Assembly: GCA_963835855.1 (NCBI GenBank)
Contig: CAWIHA010000001.1
Coordinates: 54,583-118,582, forward strand
Origin: CAWIHA01 sp963835855
GTDB lineage: Bacteria; Acidobacteriota; Terriglobia; Bryobacterales; Bryobacteraceae
Length of the DNA: 64,000 nucleotides
Reading direction: 5' to 3'
The position numbers and the translations under genes were made by a program. Of this stretch, positions 1 through 8,808 are shown piece after piece. The notes beneath the pieces are model-generated. The model made no database searches and was not told the DNA's origin. It saw nothing but the letters and a program-made list of their open reading frames with translations. Within the stretch, counting starts at the first letter, position 1. Each line of letters opens with the position of its first letter.

Positions 1-79
1 GCTTGAGGTTCGCGCGCGCGGTGTAAATCGCGGCGGTATTTCCGGCACAGCCGGACCCAACAATTACGACGTTGCGCAT
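1..79 (-). CDS. trxB: Thioredoxin reductase, N-terminal fragment (runs off left edge)
   Basis: The minus strand from 79 encodes about 26 residues before the window ends. They begin M-R-N and contain VVIVGSGCAGNTAAIY, the FAD-binding Rossmann GxGxxG fingerprint in the exact form seen at the start of thioredoxin-disulfide reductases, followed by the typical TARANLK. A cysteine replaces the usual proline of GSGPAG. The enzyme passes electrons from NADPH through FAD to thioredoxin in the cytoplasm. Only the FAD-binding start is visible, so the CxxC redox centre cannot be checked. A related flavoprotein disulfide reductase is the main alternative. Confidence 0.75.
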   Translation of the reverse strand, partial: MRNVVIVGSGCAGNTAAIYTARANLK

Positions 80-222
80 AGGAGAAGGAAGATGCCGGAC
101 GGCAGACCCTTATCCTAGCATGCTTGCCCTCCCACACATTGCGTGCGCAACGCACAGTAGCGTCCTGATCTACTGGCCTTTCGGGTTCGGAATTTCACCC
201 CCGACACTCGGCAAGAGTCTGG

Positions 223-228
223 TATCAT
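223..228 (+). promoter_or_regulatory. Candidate -10 box for the MmeI-like gene (leaderless spacing)
   Basis: TATCAT lies 6 bases before the ATG at 235 and there is no Shine-Dalgarno between them. Transcription would start at or next to the ATG. A weak -35 (CCGACA, 201-206) is 16 bases upstream. The same layout recurs at several other genes in the window. Confidence 0.4.
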
Positions 229-234
229 CGCCCC

Positions 235-3036
235 ATGCCGCTTTCTTGGAACGAAATCCGCCACCGCGCGATTGTCTTTTCAAAGGAATGGACAGGTGTC
301 AAAAGGGAGCAGGCAGAAAAACAAACCTTCTGGAACGAGTTCTTCAATGTCTTCGGCACGCCGCGTCGGGCCGTAGCCAGCTTCGAAGAACCGGTGAGGA
401 ACATCTCAGGCCAATACGGCTACATTGACTTGTTCTGGCCTGGCGTGGTGCTCGTGGAGCACAAGAGCCTCGGAAAGGACCTTGGGAAAGCTGAGTCGCA
501 GGCATTCCGCTACATCCAGGACCTCGCACGGGAGGGACGCACAGATGAGATCCCCCGCTATGTCATGGTTTCCGACTTTGCCCGCATAGCCCTGCACGAT
601 CTCGAACCCGAAGACCAGTCCTACCTCCCGCTATTCGACAACCGCCGTGTGGCGACCATCGAATTCCCGCTAGCTGATTTCCACAATTACATTCACGCCT
701 TCGCCTTCATCCCTGGCTACAAACAGCACAAATTCGAGGAGCAAGACCCGATCAACATCGAAGCAGTCGAGATCATGGGCCACCTGCATGACGCACTTGA
801 AGCAGGGGGTTATGCAGGCCATCGACTCGAGCGCTTCCTTGTTCGCATCCTGTTTTGCCTCTTCGCCGAGGACACCGGCATCTTCGAACGTGAGTCGTTC
901 AAGCTCTACCTGGTGAATCGCACTGCTGAAGACGGCTCTGACCTTGGACTGCACCTCGCTCGCCTATTCGATGTTCTCAACACACCAACCGGAGAGCGTC
1001 AGAAGAACCTCGACGAAACTCTCACCGAATTTGCTTATGTCAACGGCGAACTCTTCGCCGAGGACCTCGGTTTCGCCGACTTTAACCGCGACATGCGCAA
1101 CGCGCTGCTGGCCTGCACGCATTTCGAATGGTCCCGCATCTCGCCAGCCATTTTCGGCTCGCTCTTTCAGGCTGTCATCGAGCCGAGGGAACGGCGGCAA
1201 ATCGGCGGGCATTACACCAACGAGCGCGACATCCTTAAGCTCATCCGCTCACTGTTCCTCGACGACCTGCGAGCGGAATTCGAGCGCGCCAAAGGCAGCA
1301 AAGCCGAACTAAGGCGGTTCCATGAAAGGATCGTGGGGCTTCGCTTCCTAGACCCGGCGTGCGGCTGCGGCAACTTTCTGGTAATCACCTACCGCGAGTT
1401 GCGTCTTCTCGAAACAGAAATTCTCAAGTTGCTCTATCCCCACACGCAGCAAGAATTGGACATCCAGCGCCTTTCCCTTGTGGATGTCGACGCCTTCTAC
1501 GGCATCGAGATCAGCGAGTGGCCCGCACGCATCGCCGAAGTCGCCATGTGGCTGATGGATCACCAGATGAACATTCGCCTGTCTGAAGCCTTCGGCCAGT
1601 ATTTCGTTCGCCTCCCGCTTAAGAAATCCCCCACCATCGTCTGCGGCAATGCACTCCGCCTCGACTGGAAAAAAATCCTTCCGCCCGACAAATGCAGCTA
1701 CGTTCTCGGCAACCCGCCGTTCGTTGGAAAACACTATCGAACTGGCGAGCAACGAGAAGATTTGCTCGCTGTTCACAGCGGCGTAAAAGCCGCCGCTGAC
1801 CTCGACTACGTTACAGCATGGTATCGCAAGGCTGCCGAATATATGCGCGGTTCGCGAATAGTTGCGGCGTTCGTTTCCACGAACTCAATAACCCAAGGGG
1901 AGCAGGTACCTCTCCTATGGCCCACTCTGTTCTCGCAGTTCGGGATTAAAATCCACTTCGCCCACCGAACCTTTCCCTGGGAGAGCGAAGCCCGGGGCAA
2001 AGCACATGTTCATGTCGTGATCATCGGGTTCGGTGCCTTCAACCCAAGCAGCAAACGGATCTACGACTATAGCTTAGACGGACAAGAAGTAACTGTCGTC
2101 ACTGCAAGGAACATCAGCCCCTACCTCGTTGAAGGAAGCGATACTACGATCACCAAGCGAACCAAACCGTTGACCGATGTTCCTGAAATGCGGTGTGGCA
2201 ATAAACCGAGCGACGGTGGATACCTCATTTTGGACGAAGAGGAGCAGCGAAAACTTATCGACGCTACGCCTACAGCCGAGAAGTTCTTGCGTAAATTCAT
2301 CGGCTCGCAAGAGTTCATCAACGGAGGGCATCGTTGGTGTCTCTGGCTCAAAGACGCCGCCCCCTCGGAGTTGCGCGCCGTGCCTGAAATCATACGGCGC
2401 GTCGAACAAGTCAGGAAGTTTAGGCTTGAAAGCACCGCAGAGCCAACGCGCCAAGCGGCGGGCACCCCTGCGCTTTTCTTTTTCATCTCCCAACCTCCCA
2501 GACATTACATCGCAATCCCCGAAGTGTCGTCAGAGCGCCGCAACTACATCCCTATTGGGTATCTACCACCCAAAATCGTTGCGAGCAACAAGCTCTATAT
2601 CATTGCCGAACCAAGTCTCTACATCCTCGGCGTTTTGCAGTCGGCCATGCACATGGCTTGGATGCGGCAGGTAGCGGGTCGACTGGAAAGCCGATACCAA
2701 TATTCAGGGGCAATGGTTTACAACACGTTTCCGTGGCCCGAGGAGCCGAGCGCCAAGCAACGGGCTGCGGTAGAAAATGCTGCGCAAGCGGTGTTGGACG
2801 CGCGCAAGACATTTCCCGACGCGACTCTGGCCGACCTTTACGAGCCGCTGACAATGCCTCCGGCGCTGGTTAAGGCCCACGCCAATCTCGACCGCGCCGT
2901 TGACCGCTGCTATCGCCCGCAACCTTTCGACAGCGACCGGCAGCGGGTTGAGCATCTCTTCGCCCTCTACGAAAAACTGACCGCACCCCTCATTCCGCCC
3001 GCCAAGAAAAAACGACAAAGACAACGCTCAAATTAG
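235..3036 (+). CDS. Type IIL restriction-modification enzyme, MmeI family
   Basis: A 933-residue single-chain enzyme with the MmeI layout: nuclease, helical spacer, N6-adenine methyltransferase, target recognition domain. Near the N-terminus D65, E75 and K77 form the D-x9-E-x-K catalytic motif of the PD-(D/E)xK nuclease (context IDLFWPG..VEHK). Methyltransferase motif I, DPACGCGNF, starts at residue 373, and motif IV, NPPF, is at 493-496. Length and the start (LSWNEIR) match the family, in which one polypeptide recognises an asymmetric site, methylates one strand and cuts at a distance. All key residues are present, so it is probably active. It stands alone, as these systems need no partner, next to a toxin-antitoxin pair. 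The recognition sequence cannot be read from the protein by eye. Confidence 0.92.
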   Translation: MPLSWNEIRHRAIVFSKEWTGVKREQAEKQTFWNEFFNVFGTPRRAVASFEEPVRNISGQYGYIDLFWPGVVLVEHKSLGKDLGKAESQAFRYIQDLAREGRTDEIPRYVMVSDFARIALHDLEPEDQSYLPLFDNRRVATIEFPLADFHNYIHAFAFIPGYKQHKFEEQDPINIEAVEIMGHLHDALEAGGYAGHRLERFLVRILFCLFAEDTGIFERESFKLYLVNRTAEDGSDLGLHLARLFDVLNTPTGERQKNLDETLTEFAYVNGELFAEDLGFADFNRDMRNALLACTHFEWSRISPAIFGSLFQAVIEPRERRQIGGHYTNERDILKLIRSLFLDDLRAEFERAKGSKAELRRFHERIVGLRFLDPACGCGNFLVITYRELRLLETEILKLLYPHTQQELDIQRLSLVDVDAFYGIEISEWPARIAEVAMWLMDHQMNIRLSEAFGQYFVRLPLKKSPTIVCGNALRLDWKKILPPDKCSYVLGNPPFVGKHYRTGEQREDLLAVHSGVKAAADLDYVTAWYRKAAEYMRGSRIVAAFVSTNSITQGEQVPLLWPTLFSQFGIKIHFAHRTFPWESEARGKAHVHVVIIGFGAFNPSSKRIYDYSLDGQEVTVVTARNISPYLVEGSDTTITKRTKPLTDVPEMRCGNKPSDGGYLILDEEEQRKLIDATPTAEKFLRKFIGSQEFINGGHRWCLWLKDAAPSELRAVPEIIRRVEQVRKFRLESTAEPTRQAAGTPALFFFISQPPRHYIAIPEVSSERRNYIPIGYLPPKIVASNKLYIIAEPSLYILGVLQSAMHMAWMRQVAGRLESRYQYSGAMVYNTFPWPEEPSAKQRAAVENAAQAVLDARKTFPDATLADLYEPLTMPPALVKAHANLDRAVDRCYRPQPFDSDRQRVEHLFALYEKLTAPLIPPAKKKRQRQRSN

Positions 3037-3063
3037 GACACCACTCAACGCGTAACCCACCCT

Positions 3064-4899
3064 CTATTGCGCGCCGCGAAGAGCGACGGCCAGCTCGCAG
3101 CCGATTAGAAACTGCCGGCCCGGCATCACCACGCCCTGGATCTGCTGGTAACTGGTATTGGTGATGTTGCTCAACTGGATGTACGGATGCAGGCGCGAGC
3201 GGTTGTACGCGGCCGAGGCGTCCCAGAGCGCATAGGAACTCGCGTTGTAACGCTCTAAGACTCCGACGCGCGTTCTGGCGACGATTCCGCGGGGCAGCGA
3301 TCCTTCCCAAGTGGCGACTCCGTTTTCGGAAGGGAAGCTGAAGAGGTAGCGCGAGTTCACGCCGGCAAGCGCGGCCTGCGCGCCGTGAATTCCCGTATAG
3401 CTGAACTTGAGCAGTTGATTGCGTGTGACCTGGACGGTCACGGACGTTTCGACGCCGGTAAGATTCAGCCGGTCGATGTTCTCCGCCATCCAGACGACGT
3501 TCGAAGGATACTGCACGTAATCGATGCCATCGCGCACGCGATTCTGGAACAGCGTTGCCTCAGCCCGGAAGCGCCCGCCGCTCGTCCAGTCGATGCCCCC
3601 CTCGTAAGTCCAGGCCGTTTCGGGGCGCAGGGCCGGGTTCCCGATCGTGGTGGGATCGCGATAGTAGAGGTCGGTGTAATCGGGCAGCCGGAAGGCGCGA
3701 CTCGCCGCGGCGCGAATCTTGAGGTGCTGGTTGACCCAGTAACCCATGGCCGCGCTCGGGCTGAACTCGGCGCCATGCACGCTGTAGATCTCTTCGCGCG
3801 CACCGAGAGAAAACGAGAAGCGGCGGAGCGCGCGCTCATCGAGCGAGGCATATAAGGAGCCGCGCGCTCGCGAATGATCGCCAAGGGCCGTGCTGCGAAT
3901 CGATTCCTGGTCGCCTTCAGCGCCCCAGAAGATTTTCGTGTTCCTGGCGAGCGGCTCAGTCCTGCGCACGGCCGCTTCCCAACTCTTATCCTCGTGCCGG
4001 TTTTCGTAGATCTGCGGATCGTCTCGAATGAGATCGAACAGATCGGTGTGGCGGCGGAAGCCGAATGCCACCTGCGTGCGCTCATCGAAAGTCTGTTGGA
4101 CGGAGCCGTACCACGTCCGCGTGCGCTCCCAGGAAGGGAAATCCCCATAAAACTGTGCGGCGCCAAACGGGCGGTCGCCGTACGCCACGAGAGCGCTTGT
4201 GGCGCCCCAGGCGGATTCCAAGAACGTCGTGGATGAAAGATCGAGGTTGCGATAATCGCGGTCCGGCAGAAAACCGGAGGAGAAATCGCGCGAGAACGCA
4301 AGCCCTTCGCTGAGTTTCCGAAACACTTCCGTCCACTCCACCCGCTCCTCGTTGGTTCCGAAATTCCCGGCGCCAGCGCGAAGGCGGATCTCAGAAGCTT
4401 CCGGCTTCGCCGTGATGAAGTTGACGACGCCTCCGACAGCGTCCGATCCGTAGAGCGTCGAGCCGGCGCCGCGCAGCACCTCCACTTGCGACAGCGCCTC
4501 CATCGGGAGCGAGACATCGAGGTTGTGGTGCCCGGTCTGAGGATCGTTGACGCGCAGTCCGTTTACCAGAACCAGCGTCTGGTCAAAGCTCCCGCCGCGA
4601 ATGGAAAGATCGCCCTGCACGCCGCCGGGCGCGCGCTGGCGAAGATCGAGCGTCGCATCGGTCGCGATGAGATCGGTCCACGTATCGGTCAGCAATAATT
4701 CCGGAGCAACCGGAAACGCCGCAACTGAGCGGTCGGCCTCTTCGAGCGGAATCGGCTCGTAGGTTCCGGTCACGATCACTGACTCGTGTCGTGGCGACGC
4801 TTGCTGCTGCGGCGACGGTGTTGGCTGCGGCTGTGGCGTTTGCTGTCCGGCCAAAGGTAGACATGAGAGCAGTATGAGAAGCGAACGGGATTGGACCAT
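3064..4899 (-). CDS. TonB-dependent outer-membrane receptor
   Basis: 611 residues. A short signal peptide (residues 1-19) and a Pro/Gln-rich linker precede a TonB box-like ESVIVT at about 39-44. A plug domain follows, with the pattern LSIRGGSFDQTLVLVNGLR and the VEVLRGAGSTLYGSDAVGGVVN block typical of vitamin B12 and siderophore receptors. The rest is beta-barrel. The protein ends with an amphipathic strand but not the usual terminal aromatic residue. It would import a scarce ligand using energy from TonB-ExbBD. Size and plug are closest to BtuB-like receptors, but no B12 riboswitch is visible upstream, so the substrate is open. It converges with the restriction gene, 27 bp apart. Confidence 0.85.
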   Translation of the reverse strand: MVQSRSLLILLSCLPLAGQQTPQPQPTPSPQQQASPRHESVIVTGTYEPIPLEEADRSVAAFPVAPELLLTDTWTDLIATDATLDLRQRAPGGVQGDLSIRGGSFDQTLVLVNGLRVNDPQTGHHNLDVSLPMEALSQVEVLRGAGSTLYGSDAVGGVVNFITAKPEASEIRLRAGAGNFGTNEERVEWTEVFRKLSEGLAFSRDFSSGFLPDRDYRNLDLSSTTFLESAWGATSALVAYGDRPFGAAQFYGDFPSWERTRTWYGSVQQTFDERTQVAFGFRRHTDLFDLIRDDPQIYENRHEDKSWEAAVRRTEPLARNTKIFWGAEGDQESIRSTALGDHSRARGSLYASLDERALRRFSFSLGAREEIYSVHGAEFSPSAAMGYWVNQHLKIRAAASRAFRLPDYTDLYYRDPTTIGNPALRPETAWTYEGGIDWTSGGRFRAEATLFQNRVRDGIDYVQYPSNVVWMAENIDRLNLTGVETSVTVQVTRNQLLKFSYTGIHGAQAALAGVNSRYLFSFPSENGVATWEGSLPRGIVARTRVGVLERYNASSYALWDASAAYNRSRLHPYIQLSNITNTSYQQIQGVVMPGRQFLIGCELAVALRGAQ

Positions 4900-5029
4900 C
4901 CAAACAGTATGGCATTGCCGGTTGGGATGCCGTCAGCTGGCGCTAAATTTGTGTACTCGGCCCTTTGAGTCGTTTCATTACGAGGACAATCCAAACCCGG
5001 CGCCCCGTTGATCCTCGGTACGAGAGAGG

Positions 5030-5464
5030 TCAGCTCTGCGGCGTGGTAACGGGTAAGACCCGTAGGATTTGGTCAATCTCGGCTTGAGAGAGCAGGCGCG
5101 ACTCCTGGACCACGGCCCTGATCTTGTGCAAGTATCGCGTGGGGAGTCGGCCTGCGTTTGTCACGTCCCCTCGTTCAAATCCGCCGCACAGACTGCTGAC
5201 GCTCAAGACTTCGAGCTCAAAGCATTGAATAATGCTCTCAACGCTAAGGAAGGACGTTGCCCGGTGTGGGATGCGCACGACCTCTCGCTTGTGGCTCTCC
5301 TGGTGCAAATATGCGAGCTGAGATGAAATCAGGAAGCCGAGTGCCACGGTCGTGGAGCGCCCGATGATCAGAACGTACTTGTTCTTCCGCGGGTGCTCCC
5401 TGGAACTGTAACCCTTGACGTGAAGGACTGAGCTGGGGCTGAGGTCAATCCTATCTTGCGGCAT
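5030..5464 (-). CDS. Putative PemK/MazF-like toxin of a Panacea toxin-antitoxin pair
   Basis: 144 residues. It overlaps the end of the Panacea gene by 14 bp, the tight coupling usual for toxin-antitoxin operons. The segment HPRKNKYVLIIGRS..ALGFLISSQ followed by a block with FLSVESIIQCFEL recalls the small SH3-like barrel of PemK/MazF-type toxins that accompany Panacea antitoxins, which act mostly as RNA endonucleases. The resemblance is weak, so the toxin role rests mainly on gene order (antitoxin first, toxin second, overlapping). Alternatives are another toxin fold paired with Panacea, or an unknown small protein. Confidence 0.5.
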   Translation of the reverse strand: MPQDRIDLSPSSVLHVKGYSSREHPRKNKYVLIIGRSTTVALGFLISSQLAYLHQESHKREVVRIPHRATSFLSVESIIQCFELEVLSVSSLCGGFERGDVTNAGRLPTRYLHKIRAVVQESRLLSQAEIDQILRVLPVTTPQS

Positions 5465-5996
5465 ACGGGCGGAGAAGATCCCTCGATTCCTGCTCCGCCT
5501 CTGCGAGCGCCTTCACGTGTTCGGCTTCCGGGCGGCCCTCGAAGAACAGGGCATAGTCAATTGGGCAACAATCGTCGGACCGCGACCAGGGCGCTTCGGC
5601 ATGGGTCTTACTCCTCAATGACGCGGCTGACAGCCTTCCGTACGACTTGACAACCCACTCGAGAATTTCAATATCCGATTTGGAGAGGACCCTCCGGTTG
5701 GCTGGTTGTTTCGGATGAACTGAATCTCCAATCACGGAGACGTACTTCTCGAGCAGAGCGTTCTCTGCGGCCGACGCCTTCCCCCGAAGCATGTCAAGAC
5801 CGCGGGTTGGGATTGGGCCATGGGGGAGTTTGTAATACTGGTCTCCCGTGATGGGCCTGCCATATCGCACCAGATGTTCCCTATCGGCGTAATAGAGGTG
5901 CTTGCAGATTGCCAGCTTCGTGCTGTTTCGGCAACCTTGGGCAAGATAGGCAACGGCATTAACGAACTTCTCTGGGTTGAATTGAAACCGCATCAT
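5451..5996 (-). CDS. Panacea-domain (SocA-like, DUF4065) antitoxin
   Basis: 181 residues from the ATG at 5996, chosen because AAGGG lies 8 bases upstream; an earlier in-frame start at 6047 has none. The N-terminal half (FNPEKFVNAVAYLAQGC..TKLAICKHLYYADREHL..YGRPITGDQYYKLPHGPIP) is the Panacea domain, found in SocA of Caulobacter and in many antitoxins that block unrelated toxins. It would bind and neutralise the product of the overlapping downstream gene. A TATAAT at 6024-6029 could drive the pair. The Panacea assignment is firm. The partnership with the next gene is inferred from overlap. Confidence 0.8.
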   Translation of the reverse strand: MMRFQFNPEKFVNAVAYLAQGCRNSTKLAICKHLYYADREHLVRYGRPITGDQYYKLPHGPIPTRGLDMLRGKASAAENALLEKYVSVIGDSVHPKQPANRRVLSKSDIEILEWVVKSYGRLSAASLRSKTHAEAPWSRSDDCCPIDYALFFEGRPEAEHVKALAEAEQESRDLLRPYAAR

Positions 5997-6023
5997 ATTC
6001 GCCCTTTGTTCGCCACAGACTTG

Positions 6024-6029
6024 ATTATA
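6024..6029 (-). promoter_or_regulatory. -10 box upstream of the Panacea toxin-antitoxin operon
   Basis: A perfect TATAAT on the minus strand, 27 bases before the ATG at 5996, followed by an AAGGG ribosome site. No good -35 hexamer is seen. Confidence 0.45.
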
Positions 6030-6034
6030 CACCA

Positions 6035-6444
6035 ATCGTATCGACATCCAGCCGAAAAATCATCTGCCCTACCCCCTCTTTGCCCGCGCCCTGCTTCCGC
6101 ACATCCATGACGTCCGCTGCCGCATAAGCGACTCGATGTACATAGCTTACCGCGTCCGAGAGAAAGCTCCCATTACTATACTACGAAGGCATCGTGATCG
6201 TTGTGAGCTGCTCCGGCGAACGGCGAAAACCCACTTGGCGCTCTTTGCGGATCCGTTACGCAGTCGGCGCCGGGAGCAGGGCGGAGGCACGCGCGCCGCA
6301 GCCGCTCCCGGGCCGTGAGCGGCAGGAGAAGGAGCTGCAAGGCTCAACCTAAAGGGTGCGCGCGGAACCGGGACGGCACAATAGGCCGCCGGTACTCAGG
6401 TGTTCGATACGCCCCGGCTGTTCGGTTCGGAAGAGCGCTGCCGC
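6035..6444. other. Gene-free stretch between the toxin-antitoxin pair and feoB
   Basis: About 400 bp downstream of feoB and upstream of the Panacea promoter. Open frames here are short and without recognisable protein. There is no clear terminator or RNA structure. I see nothing in it that I can name. Confidence 0.5.
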
Positions 6445-8346
6445 TCAGGCCAGCCAGGCGGTCACCAGGCGGTTGGCGATGAATGCGCCGCAGTAAGCGA
6501 GCGTGGTCATGTAGACGAACTGGAGGGCGGGCCACTTCCAGCCGGCAGTCTCGCGCCGCACGACGGCGATCGTGGACATACACTGCATCGCGAAGGCGAA
6601 GAAGATCATGAGCGCGACGGCGCCGCCGGGCGTGAGGTCGTTCCGCAGAGCCTTCTGCAAACCGAGCGATCTCGCGTCCGGGTCCATGCCGTAGATGGTG
6701 CCGAGCGTTCCGACGATGACTTCGCGCGCGGCCAGCGACGTGATCAAGCCGATGCCGATCTTCCAGTTAAAGCCCAGCGGCTTGATGGCTGGCTCGACCG
6801 CGTGGCCCAGCGTTCCAGCGAAGCTATGGGCGATGGGGGGCAGCTTTCCGTTGTGAAGCGGCAGGTGTGCGAAAATCCAGAGCGCAATTGAGACGGCCAG
6901 AATGATGGTGCCGGCGCGGCGCAGGAAAATCTTCGAGCGGTCCAGCAATCGCAGGCCGAGAGATTCGAGCGTGGGCCGGCGATAGGGCGGCATCTCGAGG
7001 ACGAATGACACACGCTCGCTTTTGAGGATCGACGATTTCAAGACGCGCGCGGTCGTGAACGCCGCGACGAACCCGAGCGCGTAGAGGCCGAGCATGGCCG
7101 CGGCGCGCGTGCCGAGCAGCGGGCCGAGGATGGGGCGCGCAGGCAAAAACGCCGCGATGAGGAGCGTATAGACGGGCAGCCTCGCCGAGCAGGTCATCAG
7201 AGGGGCGATCAGGATGGTCGCGGTGCGGTCCCGCTTGTTCTCGATGGTGCGCGTGGAGAGGATCGCCGGAACGGCGCACGCATAGGCCGAGAGCAGCGGG
7301 ATAAACGATTTCCCTTGCAGGCCGACCTTGGCCATGGTGCGGTCCGCGATGAGCGCCGCGCGCGCCAGATATCCGGAGTCTTCGAGAATGCCGATGAACA
7401 GGAACAGCAGCAAAATCTGCGGCAGGAACACCAGCACCGCGCCGACGCCGCCCCATACGCCTTCCACCAGCAACGAACGCAGTGGCGAATCCGGGAGCAG
7501 CGAGCCGACCCACGAGCCGGACCGCGTGATGAACCATTGCACGCCATCCATCATTGGCCGGGCCCAGGTGAAAATCGACTGGAATACGGCGACGACCACG
7601 AGTGCGAAAACAACCGCCCCCCAGACGGGATGCAGGAAGATGGCATCGAGCCGGCGCGTCCAGACTGGCGGCGCCGGCGGCTGGTACTTCGCGTGCGTGC
7701 CGAGGCGCGTCGCCCAGGCCCGGCATTTCGGGACATCGTCGAGTGCGGGCAGTTCCAGTGGCGATGGCGCGACGCCGTACTCGCCGACAAACTGGAAGAC
7801 GGGTTCGAGCCCTTCGCCCCGCGCCGCGCTGGCCAGCACTACGGGCGCGCCGAGCCGCTGCGCGAGCGCCGCGGTGTCCACCTCGCCGCCGCGTTCCCGC
7901 AGGTCGTCCGCCATGTTCAGCACGATCATGGCCGGCAGGCCGAGCGAAAGAATGGGCGCGGCGAGCATCAGGTGGCGGCCGAGATTCGTCGAATCGAGGA
8001 TGAGGATCACCGCATCCGGCCGCGGGAAATCCTTCATCTGGCCGGTGAGGATATCATGCGCGACCTGCTCGTCTTCCGAATGCGCCTGGAGGCCGTAGAC
8101 GCCGGGCAGATCGACCAGCGTGACCTCGCGGCCGTTCTCGAGCCGCGCGCGGCCCAGCCGCTGCTCGACCGTGACTCCCGGGTAATTGGCAACCTTCTGC
8201 CGCAGGCCGGTGAGGCGGTTGAATAGCGTGGATTTTCCGGAGTTCGGCGGTCCGACAATGGCTACAAGCCGCGTTCCCGAGCGCCCGTTTGACGCTGGCT
8301 GGGTGATCGGGAGCGAGGCGAGCGCGCAACCGTCGCAATGGCCCAT
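6445..8346 (-). CDS. feoB: Ferrous iron transporter FeoB
   Basis: 633 residues. A cytoplasmic G domain carries GPPNSGKST (32-40, P-loop), DLPG (79-82, switch II), NMAD (144-147, guanine specificity) and SAARGEG. The membrane part holds two Gate-type blocks. The N-terminus has HCDGC, a small cysteine motif seen in some FeoB proteins. FeoB moves Fe(II) across the inner membrane under GTP control. It is shorter than the E. coli protein (about 770) but within the range of compact FeoBs. It follows feoA by 4 bp in one operon. No FeoC is visible. Confidence 0.95.
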   Translation of the reverse strand: MGHCDGCALASLPITQPASNGRSGTRLVAIVGPPNSGKSTLFNRLTGLRQKVANYPGVTVEQRLGRARLENGREVTLVDLPGVYGLQAHSEDEQVAHDILTGQMKDFPRPDAVILILDSTNLGRHLMLAAPILSLGLPAMIVLNMADDLRERGGEVDTAALAQRLGAPVVLASAARGEGLEPVFQFVGEYGVAPSPLELPALDDVPKCRAWATRLGTHAKYQPPAPPVWTRRLDAIFLHPVWGAVVFALVVVAVFQSIFTWARPMMDGVQWFITRSGSWVGSLLPDSPLRSLLVEGVWGGVGAVLVFLPQILLLFLFIGILEDSGYLARAALIADRTMAKVGLQGKSFIPLLSAYACAVPAILSTRTIENKRDRTATILIAPLMTCSARLPVYTLLIAAFLPARPILGPLLGTRAAAMLGLYALGFVAAFTTARVLKSSILKSERVSFVLEMPPYRRPTLESLGLRLLDRSKIFLRRAGTIILAVSIALWIFAHLPLHNGKLPPIAHSFAGTLGHAVEPAIKPLGFNWKIGIGLITSLAAREVIVGTLGTIYGMDPDARSLGLQKALRNDLTPGGAVALMIFFAFAMQCMSTIAVVRRETAGWKWPALQFVYMTTLAYCGAFIANRLVTAWLA

Positions 8347-8350
8347 GCTG

Positions 8351-8650
8351 CTAGTCCGCGGCGGCTGACTGTTTGCGGAGTTTCAGATGCGCGGCGGTTT
8401 CACGCCGCAAGGCAATTTCAGATCCGTCCACACGGAACACGCGTGGGTCGCCGCCCGGCGCGCTCCTGGCGGCCGTGACAGGATGGCCTGGGACAAAACC
8501 GAGCTCCATCAAGCGGCGGGCGGTGTCTCGCGGCAGGTCCAAACGATCCAGAACGCCCTGTTCGCCTTCGCGCAACTCGACCAGGCTGGCGGGCTGGCGG
8601 CGGGAACGGGCCGGGCGGCGAGGCGAACCCATCTTGACAATCGCTTGCAT
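8351..8650 (-). CDS. feoA: FeoA, SH3-like partner of FeoB
   Basis: About 99 residues from the ATG at 8650; a TTG at 8659 would add three. The core, SLVELREGEQGVLDRLDLPRD followed by RRLMELGFVPGHPV and a final segment with GSEIALRRETAAHL, is the FeoA fold. It is a cytoplasmic SH3-like protein that binds FeoB and is needed for Fe(II) uptake. The N-terminal 20 residues are basic and disordered-looking. It is first in the feoAB operon, with a palindrome 69 bp upstream that may be a metal-regulator site. Confidence 0.9.
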   Translation of the reverse strand: MQAIVKMGSPRRPARSRRQPASLVELREGEQGVLDRLDLPRDTARRLMELGFVPGHPVTAARSAPGGDPRVFRVDGSEIALRRETAAHLKLRKQSAAAD

Positions 8651-8718
8651 CACACTCAAGTATCGGCTTTTAGCGTGTGGCCTGTCAAGCGCGCGAAGGT
8701 AGGGTGAATCGCTTATTA

Positions 8719-8735
8719 TTGCAACTGAATTGCAG
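8719..8735. promoter_or_regulatory. Candidate metal-regulator operator upstream of feoA
   Basis: TTGCAACTGAATTGCAG: inverted TTGCAA arms around a 5-base centre, 69 bp before the feoA start and 74 bp before the divergent DUF5996 gene. The half-sites and spacing recall variant Fur-type boxes. The regulator is not identified. Confidence 0.4.
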
Positions 8736-8808
8736 GATGCGCCTCTTCGTCACATACGCCTTTCGTCAAGCATCCGTTCGTGCTAGAACAGAACCAGAGG
8801 GGTGATCC

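Noticed and set aside
4900..5029. Cobalamin riboswitch upstream of the TonB-dependent receptor
   Set aside because: No B12 box or matching helices are visible on the minus strand in these 130 bp.
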